A stretch of DNA of 64,000 nt from Massilia psychrophila (GTDB lineage Bacteria; Pseudomonadota; Gammaproteobacteria; Burkholderiales; Burkholderiaceae_D), in the NCBI RefSeq assembly GCF_002760665.1, contig NZ_PDOB01000002.1, positions 124,001 through 188,000 on the forward strand, given 5' to 3'. Of the stretch, positions 48,334 to 57,145 are shown in pieces; the first letter of the stretch is position 1, and every line of letters begins with the position of its first letter. The position numbers and the translations under genes are program-made. Below the pieces are notes generated by a model. That model did not search any database. It was not told where the DNA came from and saw only the letters and a program-made list of their open reading frames with translations.

Positions 48334-49383
48334 TTAAGGCCAGATGGTTTGCAACAGCGCGGCGAGCTTGTAGCCGCCCTTGATCAGCTGCGTCTTGGCG
48401 ATCGCTGAACTGGGCACCGGATAGTTGGCCGGCACTTCGAGGTTCCAGTTGTAATAGACGTCGCCCTTCTTGCTGGTCTGCCGGATGCCGGGGCCGGTAG
48501 TGACGCCGGCGTAGGCCAGCTTGGCGACCACCAGCACATCGTCGGCCCACTGGTACGGCCAGGTGGCCGGGTCGCCATTGTTTTTGCTGACCGCCGGCTT
48601 GCCGTCGATCACGGCCTGGGCGAATTTTTCCGGCGTGCGGGTGCTCATGCGGCGCATTGCGTAATCGACCGTGGTGCTGTCCCAGTACGAGTGGAACGGC
48701 TTGGTCAGCGCGCGCGGCACGCCTTCGCGCGGTTTCGGATTTTCGCCCGGGATGTGGCTTGCGCCCATGGCGGCGACCTTGTCGTCGTCCATCAGGAAGT
48801 TATTGCCGCCGCGCGAATCGAAGATCGCCACGGCGTCGATGTCGGTGTGCTTGTTGGGCACCACGAATTTGCCGTCCTTGCCAACGAAGGCGGCGCCGAC
48901 GTGCAGCGGCTGGTGGATGTCGCCGGTCATATGGGCTACCAGCAGCAGCGCCTGGCGCTTCGAAAAGCCATGCGGGTTCAGCGCCGGGTCCAGCTTACCC
49001 TGCAAGACGGCGATGGCCTGCTTGAGCGTCTGCACGATGTCGTGATGCGTGGTGCCGACGTCGCCGTCGTGGTAATGGTCCTTCTGGAACGGCACGCCGG
49101 TGTAATGGTATTCGCTCGCCTTTGGATTGGCGCCGACGTAGGCCACCATCTCGGGGGTCTGCGGGCCGCACCAGTCGCCCTTGACGCAGTCGGCCCAGAC
49201 CGAGACCGATTCGAGGCTTTCGCCGGGCAGCAGCAGCGCGCCGACCTGTTTCTCGGCGTTGCTGCCCTTGATCAGTTTGTCGGCGATGGCGCCGACGGCG
49301 CGGTGGCCGTCATTACCCCACGCGAGGGCGTCAAAGGACAGGAAGGCGCCGGTCAGGGCGATCACGCAAGCGAGTTTTTTCAT
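48334..49383 (-). CDS. Secreted S1/P1-type nuclease
   Basis: 349 residues from ATG 49383, with AAGGA 8-10 nt upstream. Signal peptide MKKLACVIALTGAFLSFDAL, cleaved after ALA so that the mature chain starts WGNDGHRAVG, as in S1/P1 nucleases whose N-terminal Trp and His bind zinc. Further zinc ligands appear in LVAHMTGDIHQPLHVGA and SRGGNNF. The family hydrolyses single-stranded DNA and RNA to 5'-nucleotides and has 3'-nucleotidase activity. With the adjacent 5'-nucleotidase it would turn external nucleic acid into nucleosides. Confidence 0.92.
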   Translation of the reverse strand: MKKLACVIALTGAFLSFDALAWGNDGHRAVGAIADKLIKGSNAEKQVGALLLPGESLESVSVWADCVKGDWCGPQTPEMVAYVGANPKASEYHYTGVPFQKDHYHDGDVGTTHHDIVQTLKQAIAVLQGKLDPALNPHGFSKRQALLLVAHMTGDIHQPLHVGAAFVGKDGKFVVPNKHTDIDAVAIFDSRGGNNFLMDDDKVAAMGASHIPGENPKPREGVPRALTKPFHSYWDSTTVDYAMRRMSTRTPEKFAQAVIDGKPAVSKNNGDPATWPYQWADDVLVVAKLAYAGVTTGPGIRQTSKKGDVYYNWNLEVPANYPVPSSAIAKTQLIKGGYKLAALLQTIWP

Positions 49384-49438
49384 GTTGGTTTTCCTTGAGT
49401 TTGAACCGTAGCGCTTGATCCGAGCCGGGGCATGCATC

Positions 49439-51130
49439 TTAGTTTACTCTTTCAATGCGCGCAGAAGGAAGAGCCGGCGCCGCCAATGCCGCGCCAGCGG
49501 CGCCAGGCTGGTTCCTGGCCAGGTAGCCGATCAAGGCTTCGAGGTCGAGGATGCGGGTGTCGGCCTTGTTGGCCGCCTGCCTGAACGCCGGGTAGCCGTC
49601 GCCGCCTTCGGCCAGGAAGTTATTGGCCACCACCTTGTAGGTCCTGGCGTCGTCGAGCGGCGCACCGTTGATCCGCACACTGCCTGGCACCACGCGCTGG
49701 CCATCCGGCCTGGCGTTGTCCCATTGGTAGTACAGGGAGCGCGACACCTGCAGCATCGCACGGCCCGAGGCACGCAGCCACTGTTGCTCGAGCACTGCGC
49801 GCAGCTGGGCGCCGGTCATGTCCATCACCACCAACGTGTTCGAGAAAGGCAGCACAGCCTGTGCCTGGCCAAAGGTCGCAACAAGGTTCTCGGACACGTC
49901 GAAATCGCTGCGCAGGCCGCCCATGTTCATGAAGCCGACCTGCACGCCCTCGGCGCGAGTGGCATCGACGACGGCGTCGGCAACCAGGTTGCCGAGCGCC
50001 GATTCGCCCGCATCGTTCATCCGGCGCGCGGTGCTGCGCTGCGCCACGCGCGCAACCGGCCGCGCCAGCGCGGCCGAACTTTGCGCCTTGACCGCGGCGA
50101 GGTAGCCGGCCACTTTCGGGTCGGCCGGGTATTCGCCCGGCCGCACCGCCACGTTGCGCACGACGACGTCACGCACGCTGCCGCTGGCCGGATCGATCGA
50201 CAGTTTTATGCGCGACAGCACATGGCCGCCCATCTGCGCCTGCGTAATGGTGCGCCCGCCTGCCTTGCATTGAAAACCGCTGTGGCTATGGCCACTGATG
50301 ACCAAGCGGATGGCCGGGTCGAGCCTTTCGGCGATGCCCACCACCGGCCCTTTGAGTTCGGTGCAGTCGGCCTGGTCGAACGGCTCGGTGGTGTTGCCGC
50401 CTTCGTGGATCAGCGCCACGAACACGCTTGCTCCTTGCGCGCGTGCCTGCACCAGCGCGGCGTTGATGGCGTCCGCTTCGTCGGTAAACGCCAGGCCCTC
50501 GATGCTGGAGGCCAGCACCACTGACGGCGTGTTTTTCAGCACCGCGCCGATGAAGGCCACCTTGACGCCCTTGACCTGTTCGATCGAGAAGGCCGGCAGC
50601 AGCGGCTTGCCGGTGACCTTGTCGATCACGTTGGCGCCCAGGTAGGTAAAGGCGGCGCCGCGGAAATCGGGCGCTAGCTTGCAGGCTTTACCACCGGGTT
50701 CGCCCTGGCAGCCGCCATGCTGCTTGCGCAGCAGTTCGGCGCGGCCCAGGTCGAATTCGTGGTTGCCGACCGAGCTGAATTTCATGCCGAGCATGCTCAG
50801 TGCGACGATGCTCGGCTCGTCGGCCCACATCGACGACATGGCCGGCGTACCGCCCACCAGGTCGCCGGCACCGACCAGCACCAGGTCCTTGTCTTCGAGC
50901 CTAAAAGCCTGCAGGGCGGCGGCCAGGTTGTCGATGCCGCCGGCCATGATGGTGTTTTCCTTGCCGTCGCGCGCGCTGGTGTAGACGAATTTGCTCGCCT
51001 CTAAGTGGCCGTGGAAGTCGTTCAATGCGACCAGGTTGATCTCGATCGGAGCCGGCGGCGTGGGCGCCAGCGGGGCGCAGCCGGCGGCGAGGCAGGCGAC
51101 GACGAGCAGGCAGAGCGGGGTTTTAATCAT
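49439..51130 (-). CDS. 5'-nucleotidase/2',3'-cyclic phosphodiesterase-type lipoprotein
   Basis: 563 residues from ATG 51130; the frame to 51241 adds 37 residues of non-signal sequence. MIKTPLCLLVVACLAAGC has a lipobox (LAAGC, Cys 18). N-terminal metallophosphatase: VALNDFHGHLE, GAGDLVGGTPA, GNHEFDLG and SGHSHSG. C-terminal 5'-nucleotidase substrate domain: GNLVADAVVDATR, FMNMGGLRSDF and a C-terminal FLAEGGDGYPAF stacking motif. It removes phosphate from nucleotides at the cell surface or in the periplasm. Confidence 0.92.
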   Translation of the reverse strand: MIKTPLCLLVVACLAAGCAPLAPTPPAPIEINLVALNDFHGHLEASKFVYTSARDGKENTIMAGGIDNLAAALQAFRLEDKDLVLVGAGDLVGGTPAMSSMWADEPSIVALSMLGMKFSSVGNHEFDLGRAELLRKQHGGCQGEPGGKACKLAPDFRGAAFTYLGANVIDKVTGKPLLPAFSIEQVKGVKVAFIGAVLKNTPSVVLASSIEGLAFTDEADAINAALVQARAQGASVFVALIHEGGNTTEPFDQADCTELKGPVVGIAERLDPAIRLVISGHSHSGFQCKAGGRTITQAQMGGHVLSRIKLSIDPASGSVRDVVVRNVAVRPGEYPADPKVAGYLAAVKAQSSAALARPVARVAQRSTARRMNDAGESALGNLVADAVVDATRAEGVQVGFMNMGGLRSDFDVSENLVATFGQAQAVLPFSNTLVVMDMTGAQLRAVLEQQWLRASGRAMLQVSRSLYYQWDNARPDGQRVVPGSVRINGAPLDDARTYKVVANNFLAEGGDGYPAFRQAANKADTRILDLEALIGYLARNQPGAAGAALAAPALPSARIERVN

Positions 51131-51219
51131 AAGTTGGAAGCATAAAGAAGTTTTCGGGGCAGCGCCAGCACAGGCTGCATGGCGGCGGGAGGCGCCGTCA
51201 ATACAAAGCGGCGCGCAAT

Positions 51220-51247
51220 AAAAAAGGGCTGGTGTCGCCACCAGCCC
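51220..51247 (-). terminator. Intrinsic terminator of TonB receptor gene
   Basis: GGGCTGGTG (51226-51234) pairs with CACCAGCCC (51239-51247) around a TCGC loop; on the minus strand the stem is followed by six T (A at 51220-51225 on the plus strand). It lies just after the receptor stop codon, so the 5'-nucleotidase gene downstream needs read-through or its own promoter. Confidence 0.85.
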
Positions 51248-51270
51248 CTCGTTTCAATCAAGCGGATTCC

Positions 51271-54200
51271 TTAGAAATCGTACTTGAAGGTAGCTTGCAC
51301 GGCCCACTGCGATTCGCCCTTGGCCTGACGAACGTCGAGGTTTTCCACTTGCGGACGCACGGCGTAAATGTACTTGCCGGTGGCAGCATCGGTACCGACA
51401 TAGTCGACGAAGCTGCGCGCCAGACCGCCATTGCTCTGGAAGCCGACTTCATTGATACGGCCCCATTTTTTGTTCAGCAGGTTACCGAAGTTAAGGAAGT
51501 CGAGGCTGAAGCTTGCCTTGTTACGGGCAAACAGGCCTGGAATTTCCTGGCTGATGCGCAGGTCGATGCTGTTGGTCCATGGCGAGAAGTCGGTGTTACG
51601 GCCGACGATACCACCAGCTGAGCGGCTGAGCACCTTGTTGGCATTGACCACATCCCAGAATTTCTGCTCGTTGCCATGGCTGGTGGCGCTGTCGCCAGCG
51701 AACAGCACGTCGCCCGAACCAAAGGCCTTCGGAATGTACATGCGGTCATTGCCACCGAGGCCGTCACCGTTCAAGTCGTTGTTGACGGTCCAGCTGAAAG
51801 GCTTGCCCGAACGACCTTCATAGAACACGCCGAAACGGGTGTTGTAGGTGCTGAAGAACTTCTTCTGGAAGTTGAACAAGGCGTTGATACGGTCCTTCAC
51901 CAGGTAGCTCGAATTGGTGGCGGTGTTTTCATTCGGATTGAATACCGAGCGACCGTTCCAGTTCGAGGTCGACACCGACGAAGTCAGCGACGACACTTCC
52001 GTCGAGGTGGTCTTCGTGGCAGCGATCGACCAGCCATAGCCTTTGCTCAGCGGACGCGAGAACGACACGGTGCCGACATTGGCGCTGCCCAGATCGGTGC
52101 CTTTGGCGAGCATCACGTTACCGTAGCTCAGGTTGCTCAAAGCCTTGCTGGTGACGCAGTTCGGCGTGATGGTGACGGTGCCATTACTGGCCACGTAGCA
52201 GCTGGCCCGGTAGCCGCCGGCGTTGTAGTACAGATTACGACCGTCGGTACCGATCCTGGTTGGCGCGCCCAGGTTCAGGCTTTCGTAGTAAATCGCATCC
52301 TTGTTCTTGGTATGCAGAAATTCAGCCGAAAACACGATATTTTGCCATGGCAGTTCGGTATCGAACGCGATGTTGGCTTTCCACACTGCTGGTTGGTGGA
52401 AGTTCGGGTCGAGGAAGTCGACGTTGGAGGCCGGGGTGGCGCCAACAACCGATGGCTGGCTGTCCGGGTTGGTGCTGAAGGTATTGTCGGCGGTCGGGCA
52501 CTTGGTGGCGCCCGTGCCGGAGCAGGTGATGATGCGCGACGCCACGCCAGGGTTGGAAAACTGGTTCGACATCCACACGGCCGCTGCAGCGCCCTGGAAC
52601 AGGCCGACACCGCCGCGCAACTGCATGGTGCGCTCGGTCGGCAGTTTCAGGTTGAAGCCAATACGCGGCTGCACCAACTTCTGGCCGTCAATAGTCTGGG
52701 TGTTGTCGTAGCCGAAGCCGCCCGACTGGCGCACGCCGGTGGTGGCGTTACCGGCCACCATCGGTGCAGCAGCGGCACTGTTAGCCAGCGGACGGCCGGT
52801 GACGCCGTTGTAGTCAACGCGCACGCCGCCCGTGAGGGTCAGGCTCTTGTTGACGTTCCAGGTATCCTGCACGAACACGCCGGTGTCTTGCAGGGCGAAC
52901 TGGGCGACGGCGTTGGCGAGCGTACCGCCGGCAACCGCTTGCTGCACCGTGTACGAACTTGGACGGCCACGCGAAAAATTCTCCAGCACGGCCGCTTCGA
53001 TTTGCGCGGTGCTGCCGGTGGCGCACTTGAACCCGGCCAGGCCGGCCGAAGTGTAGGTCACGTCGTCGCGGCAGCCAAATGTGTAGTTGCCGTTGATGTT
53101 TTGCAGGAAGGCGTTGTAAATCTTGGTGCTGGTGTAGTCGCTGCCAAACTTGATTTCATGATCGCCACGGGTCCAGGTGCCGCCCGCATACAGGTCGCGG
53201 GTGTCATTGCGCAGCACGTTCAAGTGGCGGCTCGACTCGGTACCGGCGTTGATGAAGCGGTTACCGACCGGGGTGCCGGGCGCCGCGCCTGCAGGCAGTG
53301 GGCCGCTCAATTGCAGCGAAATGGCCGGCAGGCGGGTGCTGTTGGTCGGCATCGAATCGTAGTCGCGCGTCGAGTACTTGAACTCGGTCGAGAAATTCGG
53401 GGTCCAGTCCGACAGCACCTGGCCGACGATGGTCTCGATGCTCTTGCCCTGGTTGTAGAACTGCGAGGCAAGGGTGACGCCGGTGGCGGAGAAGCCCGGG
53501 TAAATCGGGTCGGCCTGCGAGGTCTTCGAGTAACGCACGCTGGCGCGGTGGTTATCGTTGATGTTGTAGTCGAGCTTGATCATCTGCTCGCGCGAGACGA
53601 ACTGGGCCCCCTCCGGCACCGCGGTGGTGCCGAGGTCGAGGCCATAACGGGACTGGCCGATCGCGCGGGCGCTGTCGATCGACGACTGGGTGATCGGCAC
53701 GGTGGTGCCGGCATTGCTACCGACCTGGCCGAATCCAGGCGCGGAGCGCGAGCTCTTCGACTCTTCCAGCAGGGCGAACAGAAACAGTTTGTCCTGGATC
53801 AGCGGGGCGCTGACATAACCACCCTTGGTGGTTTCCTTGAATTTCGGCGCTGCGACATAGGTGTCGGAGGTGATGTTGTAACGGTCGCCCACCAGGCGGT
53901 CGTCGCGGGTGACGTAGTAAATGCCGCCCTTGACGTCGTTGGTGCCGGACTTGGTCACGGCATTGATGTTGGCGCCCGTGTAGCCTTTTTGGGTGACGTC
54001 GTAGTTGGCGACGTTCACTTGCACCGACTGGATCGCTTCGATCGAGATCGGCTGGCGCGCAGTCGGCGAGCCATTGCCTTCCAGGCCGAAGGTGTCGTTG
54101 ACGGCCACGCCATCGATGGTGATGGTGTTGTAGCGCGAGTTCTGGCCGGCGACGGAGATTTCGCCACGTTCCTTGTCGGTCTGCGACACGCGCGGGTCAG

Positions 54201-54690
54201 CGCGGGCGTAGTCTTGCAAGTTGCGCTGGATCGATGCCTGGGTGGCCAGTTCGGTGGCGCCGATGTTGGTGCCCGAACCCATGGTATTGCGCGAGAATTT
54301 ATCCGAACGGCTGGCGGCGCCAGTGACGGTCACGGTCTGGATCTGCGCGCCCAGGGTGGCGTCGATGGCAGCAGTTTCAGCCAACTGGGTATAGATGTCA
54401 GTGCGCTTTTCCGAAATACCGTTCTTGGTGATGGTGATCGTAAACGGGCCACCGGTACGCAGGCCGCGGGCGTTATAGCGGCCTTCGGCGTCGGTAGTGA
54501 CGGTGCTGACGGAACCGGACTCGTTGTGCACGATCTGGACCGTGGCGCCTGCCGCCGGCTTGCCGTCGGCGCCAGAAATGCGGCCGGCGATTGCCGAGGT
54601 CGTGTTTTGCGCGAACGCAGGCGCGGTAGCCAGCGCGATCGACAGCGCGAGCGCCATCTTGGTCAGCTGGATCCGTTTGTGATTGATCAT
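51271..54690 (-). CDS. Oar-like TonB-dependent outer membrane receptor
   Basis: 1139 residues from ATG 54690, chosen because MINHKRIQLTKMALALSIAL is a clear signal peptide (cleavage at AFA-Q); the longer frame has no signal. A carboxypeptidase-regulatory-like domain (AIAGRISGADGKPAAGATVQ) precedes the plug (ISVAGQNSRYNTITIDGVAV, NAVTKSGTNDVKGGIYY) and a large beta-barrel that ends in aromatic AVQATFKYDF. Oar-like receptors import large or unusual substrates with TonB energy. Position between a secreted nuclease/nucleotidase pair and an adenosine deaminase suggests a nucleic-acid-derived ligand, which is inference only. Confidence 0.9.
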   Translation of the reverse strand: MINHKRIQLTKMALALSIALATAPAFAQNTTSAIAGRISGADGKPAAGATVQIVHNESGSVSTVTTDAEGRYNARGLRTGGPFTITITKNGISEKRTDIYTQLAETAAIDATLGAQIQTVTVTGAASRSDKFSRNTMGSGTNIGATELATQASIQRNLQDYARADPRVSQTDKERGEISVAGQNSRYNTITIDGVAVNDTFGLEGNGSPTARQPISIEAIQSVQVNVANYDVTQKGYTGANINAVTKSGTNDVKGGIYYVTRDDRLVGDRYNITSDTYVAAPKFKETTKGGYVSAPLIQDKLFLFALLEESKSSRSAPGFGQVGSNAGTTVPITQSSIDSARAIGQSRYGLDLGTTAVPEGAQFVSREQMIKLDYNINDNHRASVRYSKTSQADPIYPGFSATGVTLASQFYNQGKSIETIVGQVLSDWTPNFSTEFKYSTRDYDSMPTNSTRLPAISLQLSGPLPAGAAPGTPVGNRFINAGTESSRHLNVLRNDTRDLYAGGTWTRGDHEIKFGSDYTSTKIYNAFLQNINGNYTFGCRDDVTYTSAGLAGFKCATGSTAQIEAAVLENFSRGRPSSYTVQQAVAGGTLANAVAQFALQDTGVFVQDTWNVNKSLTLTGGVRVDYNGVTGRPLANSAAAAPMVAGNATTGVRQSGGFGYDNTQTIDGQKLVQPRIGFNLKLPTERTMQLRGGVGLFQGAAAAVWMSNQFSNPGVASRIITCSGTGATKCPTADNTFSTNPDSQPSVVGATPASNVDFLDPNFHQPAVWKANIAFDTELPWQNIVFSAEFLHTKNKDAIYYESLNLGAPTRIGTDGRNLYYNAGGYRASCYVASNGTVTITPNCVTSKALSNLSYGNVMLAKGTDLGSANVGTVSFSRPLSKGYGWSIAATKTTSTEVSSLTSSVSTSNWNGRSVFNPNENTATNSSYLVKDRINALFNFQKKFFSTYNTRFGVFYEGRSGKPFSWTVNNDLNGDGLGGNDRMYIPKAFGSGDVLFAGDSATSHGNEQKFWDVVNANKVLSRSAGGIVGRNTDFSPWTNSIDLRISQEIPGLFARNKASFSLDFLNFGNLLNKKWGRINEVGFQSNGGLARSFVDYVGTDAATGKYIYAVRPQVENLDVRQAKGESQWAVQATFKYDF

Positions 54691-55226
54691 TGTATAATCC
54701 CTAAGATACAAATAGTTATGTGGAGTCCCCACCCGGCTTGTAGCCGTCGGAAAACTTCCCTGGTTACCGAGTACAAAACACCTTTGCCGCCACCTGTTGC
54801 GAGGAAAGCCATGCAATTTGCCGCGCGGAACTTGCAAGCATGACGTCTTGATATGTCATGTTGATGACAACATCGTCACAAACAGCGGCTGTACCTCGTT
54901 CGCTTATCAACTATGCATCACCCCCCCAGGCATGGCTAATACGTTTTGCCTGCTACATTTATATGAAAAAGCTATAAATGATCTTGAAGATTGGAAGCGA
55001 ACGACAATTTTTACGACGCGAATAAGGGAAGTAACCGCTGACGGATTATAAAGGAGGCATTCTTGTAAGAAATTCTTTCCAGTAGAATTTCAGTTTTGCC
55101 ACCGTGCAGTGTTCAATTGTGTCGCGGCATGACCACAAAGCTGCCGCCGACGTCTTTACAGCGAACAATTTCGTCGACAATGGGCACCGGCGTAAAGACG
55201 CCGGCTCATTCCCTGTAGCAGGGTAA
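54691..55226. other. 536-bp gene-free region upstream of TonB receptor
   Basis: No coding frame here is convincing on either strand. The region is clearly more AT-rich around 54900-55080 than its surroundings and should hold the receptor promoter. CCGGCGT (55187-55193) with ACGCCGG (55198-55204) forms a short hairpin 22 bp after the adenosine deaminase stop, a possible weak terminator. AGGG lies 9 nt before the receptor ATG. Confidence 0.5.
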
Positions 55227-56768
55227 TCAGTGCGCCGCGTGGACCGCGGCTTTGCGTGCGGCCGGCGCGGCGGCCAGCGCCGCAATCTGCGCCTCGAAGC
55301 GGCTGAAACGCCCATCCAGCTGCTTCGTCAACCGTTGTTTTTGCGCATTTGGCAGGAAGGCATAGCGCACGCCGTTGTACGACAGCTTCTTCACTTCGGC
55401 ATAGTCCGGCCGATAGCGGCTGGCAAACAGCACGTATTCGTTCGACAAGTCGTGGCGCGTAACACCGGCGTCGTCGGTCGACAGCACAAACGGCACGCCA
55501 TGCTTGCGGTACAGGGTGACCGGATGGTTGGCGCCGCGCACGCCGTTGATGAAGCCGTTGCTGGTCAGGTTGACTTCGACCGGGATGCCGAACTCGCGCA
55601 TTGTCTTCATCAGGCCGAGCGCGTTCGATTCGTGGGCCAGGTCGAGGCCATGGCCGATGCGATCGGCGCCAGCCAGGTTGACGGCCTGGTCGATGTGGAA
55701 CTTCAGCCCCTCGGGTGGCACGTCGCCGAGCGCCAGTTCGCCGGCATGCAGCGCGACTTTCACTGTTGGGTAGCGGCTTTTCAAGAAGCCGAACATTTTC
55801 ATGTGCAAGGTGTAGTCGCGCATCGACACGGCCTGGCTTTCTTGGCCGACGATGTTGACGCCGACGATCAGCTCGCTCTGGCCGGCTGCCTTGAAGCCGG
55901 CCACCATCGACGAAAACACCTGCGACGGCGCCAGCAGGCGCAGCACGTAGGCGTGGTAACGCATGGTGAAGTCGGCGTCGTCGATGCCGGCCGCGGCGGC
56001 GGCGATTTTCGCCACGTAGTCGGTTACGCCGCGGTTGAAGCCGGCGTCGCCCTCTAACTGGGCCAGCTGGCTGCGCATCAGCGCGGTAAAGCCGGCGTCG
56101 TCCTGGCCCTGTTGCCAGGCCTTCGCATCGAAGCCGGCGTCCGCCACGAAGGGCGCCAACTTGAACATGGTTTCGATGTAGCTGACGTTCTCGGCAATGG
56201 CGCGCGCCTTGAGCGTTTGCAGGCCGTCATTGAAATTGGCGTTCGAGACTGGGCCGAAAAAGCCGAAGGTCTGGAAGAACTGGCGATCCGGCGGCGGCTG
56301 GATCGCGCCGTGGTTATCAAAATCCTTGCTCGACCAGCGCTGCAGCAGTTCGCGGTAAGTAAAATCGTCGGCCACCAGTTCGCTCGACGACAGGCAGGTG
56401 CGGGCTGCCGGCGCCAAGGCGCGCTCGGCGTCGATGACCGCCTTGTCGGTCACCACGCGGTAACTCAGCTTGTTGACGCAGTAGCCCTGCTTGTCGAGAA
56501 ATTCCACGTACTGCTCGGCGTACAACGAGCCCGAATAATGATGGTGCAGGTCGGCGCCTTTCGGCATCTGCGAGAAAAACATCGTCAGTTCGGCCAGTTG
56601 CGGTTCGTCGCCCTGGCCGCGACCGTGGCCGCCGAGCAGCGCGGCGAAATAGCGCGCCGTGGCCGCTTCGTTGCCCTTTGGCGCGGGGCCTTTGGCGTCG
56701 GCGGTGCCAGCCAAGCTGGCCAGGGCCAGGGCCAGGGAAACGGTGACGCTGTAGCGTGTCTTGTGCAT
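55227..56768 (-). CDS. Exported adenosine deaminase-like enzyme
   Basis: 513 residues from ATG 56768; the frame to 56960 continues upstream without a start signal. Signal peptide MHKTRYSVTVSLALALASLA ending TADA-KG predicts export. Metal-dependent deaminase motifs are in order: KGADLHHHYSGSL (two zinc His), VALHAGE (His and catalytic Glu), RIGHGLDL and FVLSTDDAGV (zinc Asp). An insert of about 130 residues after the first motif makes it longer than cytoplasmic Add, like secreted ADGF-type enzymes. It would deaminate adenosine outside the cytoplasm to inosine. Ends with Ala-rich AALAAAPAARKAAVHAAH. Confidence 0.88.
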   Translation of the reverse strand: MHKTRYSVTVSLALALASLAGTADAKGPAPKGNEAATARYFAALLGGHGRGQGDEPQLAELTMFFSQMPKGADLHHHYSGSLYAEQYVEFLDKQGYCVNKLSYRVVTDKAVIDAERALAPAARTCLSSSELVADDFTYRELLQRWSSKDFDNHGAIQPPPDRQFFQTFGFFGPVSNANFNDGLQTLKARAIAENVSYIETMFKLAPFVADAGFDAKAWQQGQDDAGFTALMRSQLAQLEGDAGFNRGVTDYVAKIAAAAAGIDDADFTMRYHAYVLRLLAPSQVFSSMVAGFKAAGQSELIVGVNIVGQESQAVSMRDYTLHMKMFGFLKSRYPTVKVALHAGELALGDVPPEGLKFHIDQAVNLAGADRIGHGLDLAHESNALGLMKTMREFGIPVEVNLTSNGFINGVRGANHPVTLYRKHGVPFVLSTDDAGVTRHDLSNEYVLFASRYRPDYAEVKKLSYNGVRYAFLPNAQKQRLTKQLDGRFSRFEAQIAALAAAPAARKAAVHAAH

Positions 56769-56937
56769 TCGATGCTCTCGATAAATGGGTGCCGGGCTGT
56801 TGCGCGCTACTGTATAGGCTTCATGGCAGGTTTGCAATATCGAGCGGCAGAGCGATAAGGTGTTGCTTATTAGAACTTTTTTATAGGCCAGAGTTATAGC
56901 GCCACTGTGTTCCGGCAGCCTTTCGATGGCAATCAGC

Positions 56938-57141
56938 TCCCCCGGGGTCAGTTCCGACATTCGGACACGAGCCCAACATTAGACTCCCTTTTACGAGTCT
57001 CCCCCGGGGTCAGTGTCCGAATGTCGGAACTGCCCCCCGGGTTACTGACCAGTCCGTGTCCGAATGTCGGAACTGACCCCCGGGTTAGAATGTCGGAACT
57101 GACCCCCGGGTTACGAATGTCGGAACTGACCCCCGGGTTAC
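56938..57141. repeat. Cluster of GTCCGAATGTCGGAACTGAC-type palindromic repeats
   Basis: A unit of about 25-31 bp, TGTCCGAATGTCGGAACTGA followed by CCCCCGGGTTA, occurs about four times in direct orientation (57014, 57056, 57088 and 57114 onwards), with inverted copies at 56938-56968 and 57000-57014. The remaining gap 56769-56937 holds no gene I can support. The cluster separates the adenosine deaminase start from the guanine deaminase stop. Confidence 0.9.
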
Positions 57142-57145
57142 TGGC

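Noticed and set aside
51676-54843. Open frame of 1055 codons antisense to the TonB receptor gene
   Set aside because: Low-complexity Val/Gly/Arg-rich composition typical of a shadow frame; the opposite strand has signal peptide, plug and barrel.
56938-57141. CRISPR array
   Set aside because: Copies differ in length and orientation, spacers are absent or only a few bases, and no cas genes are present.
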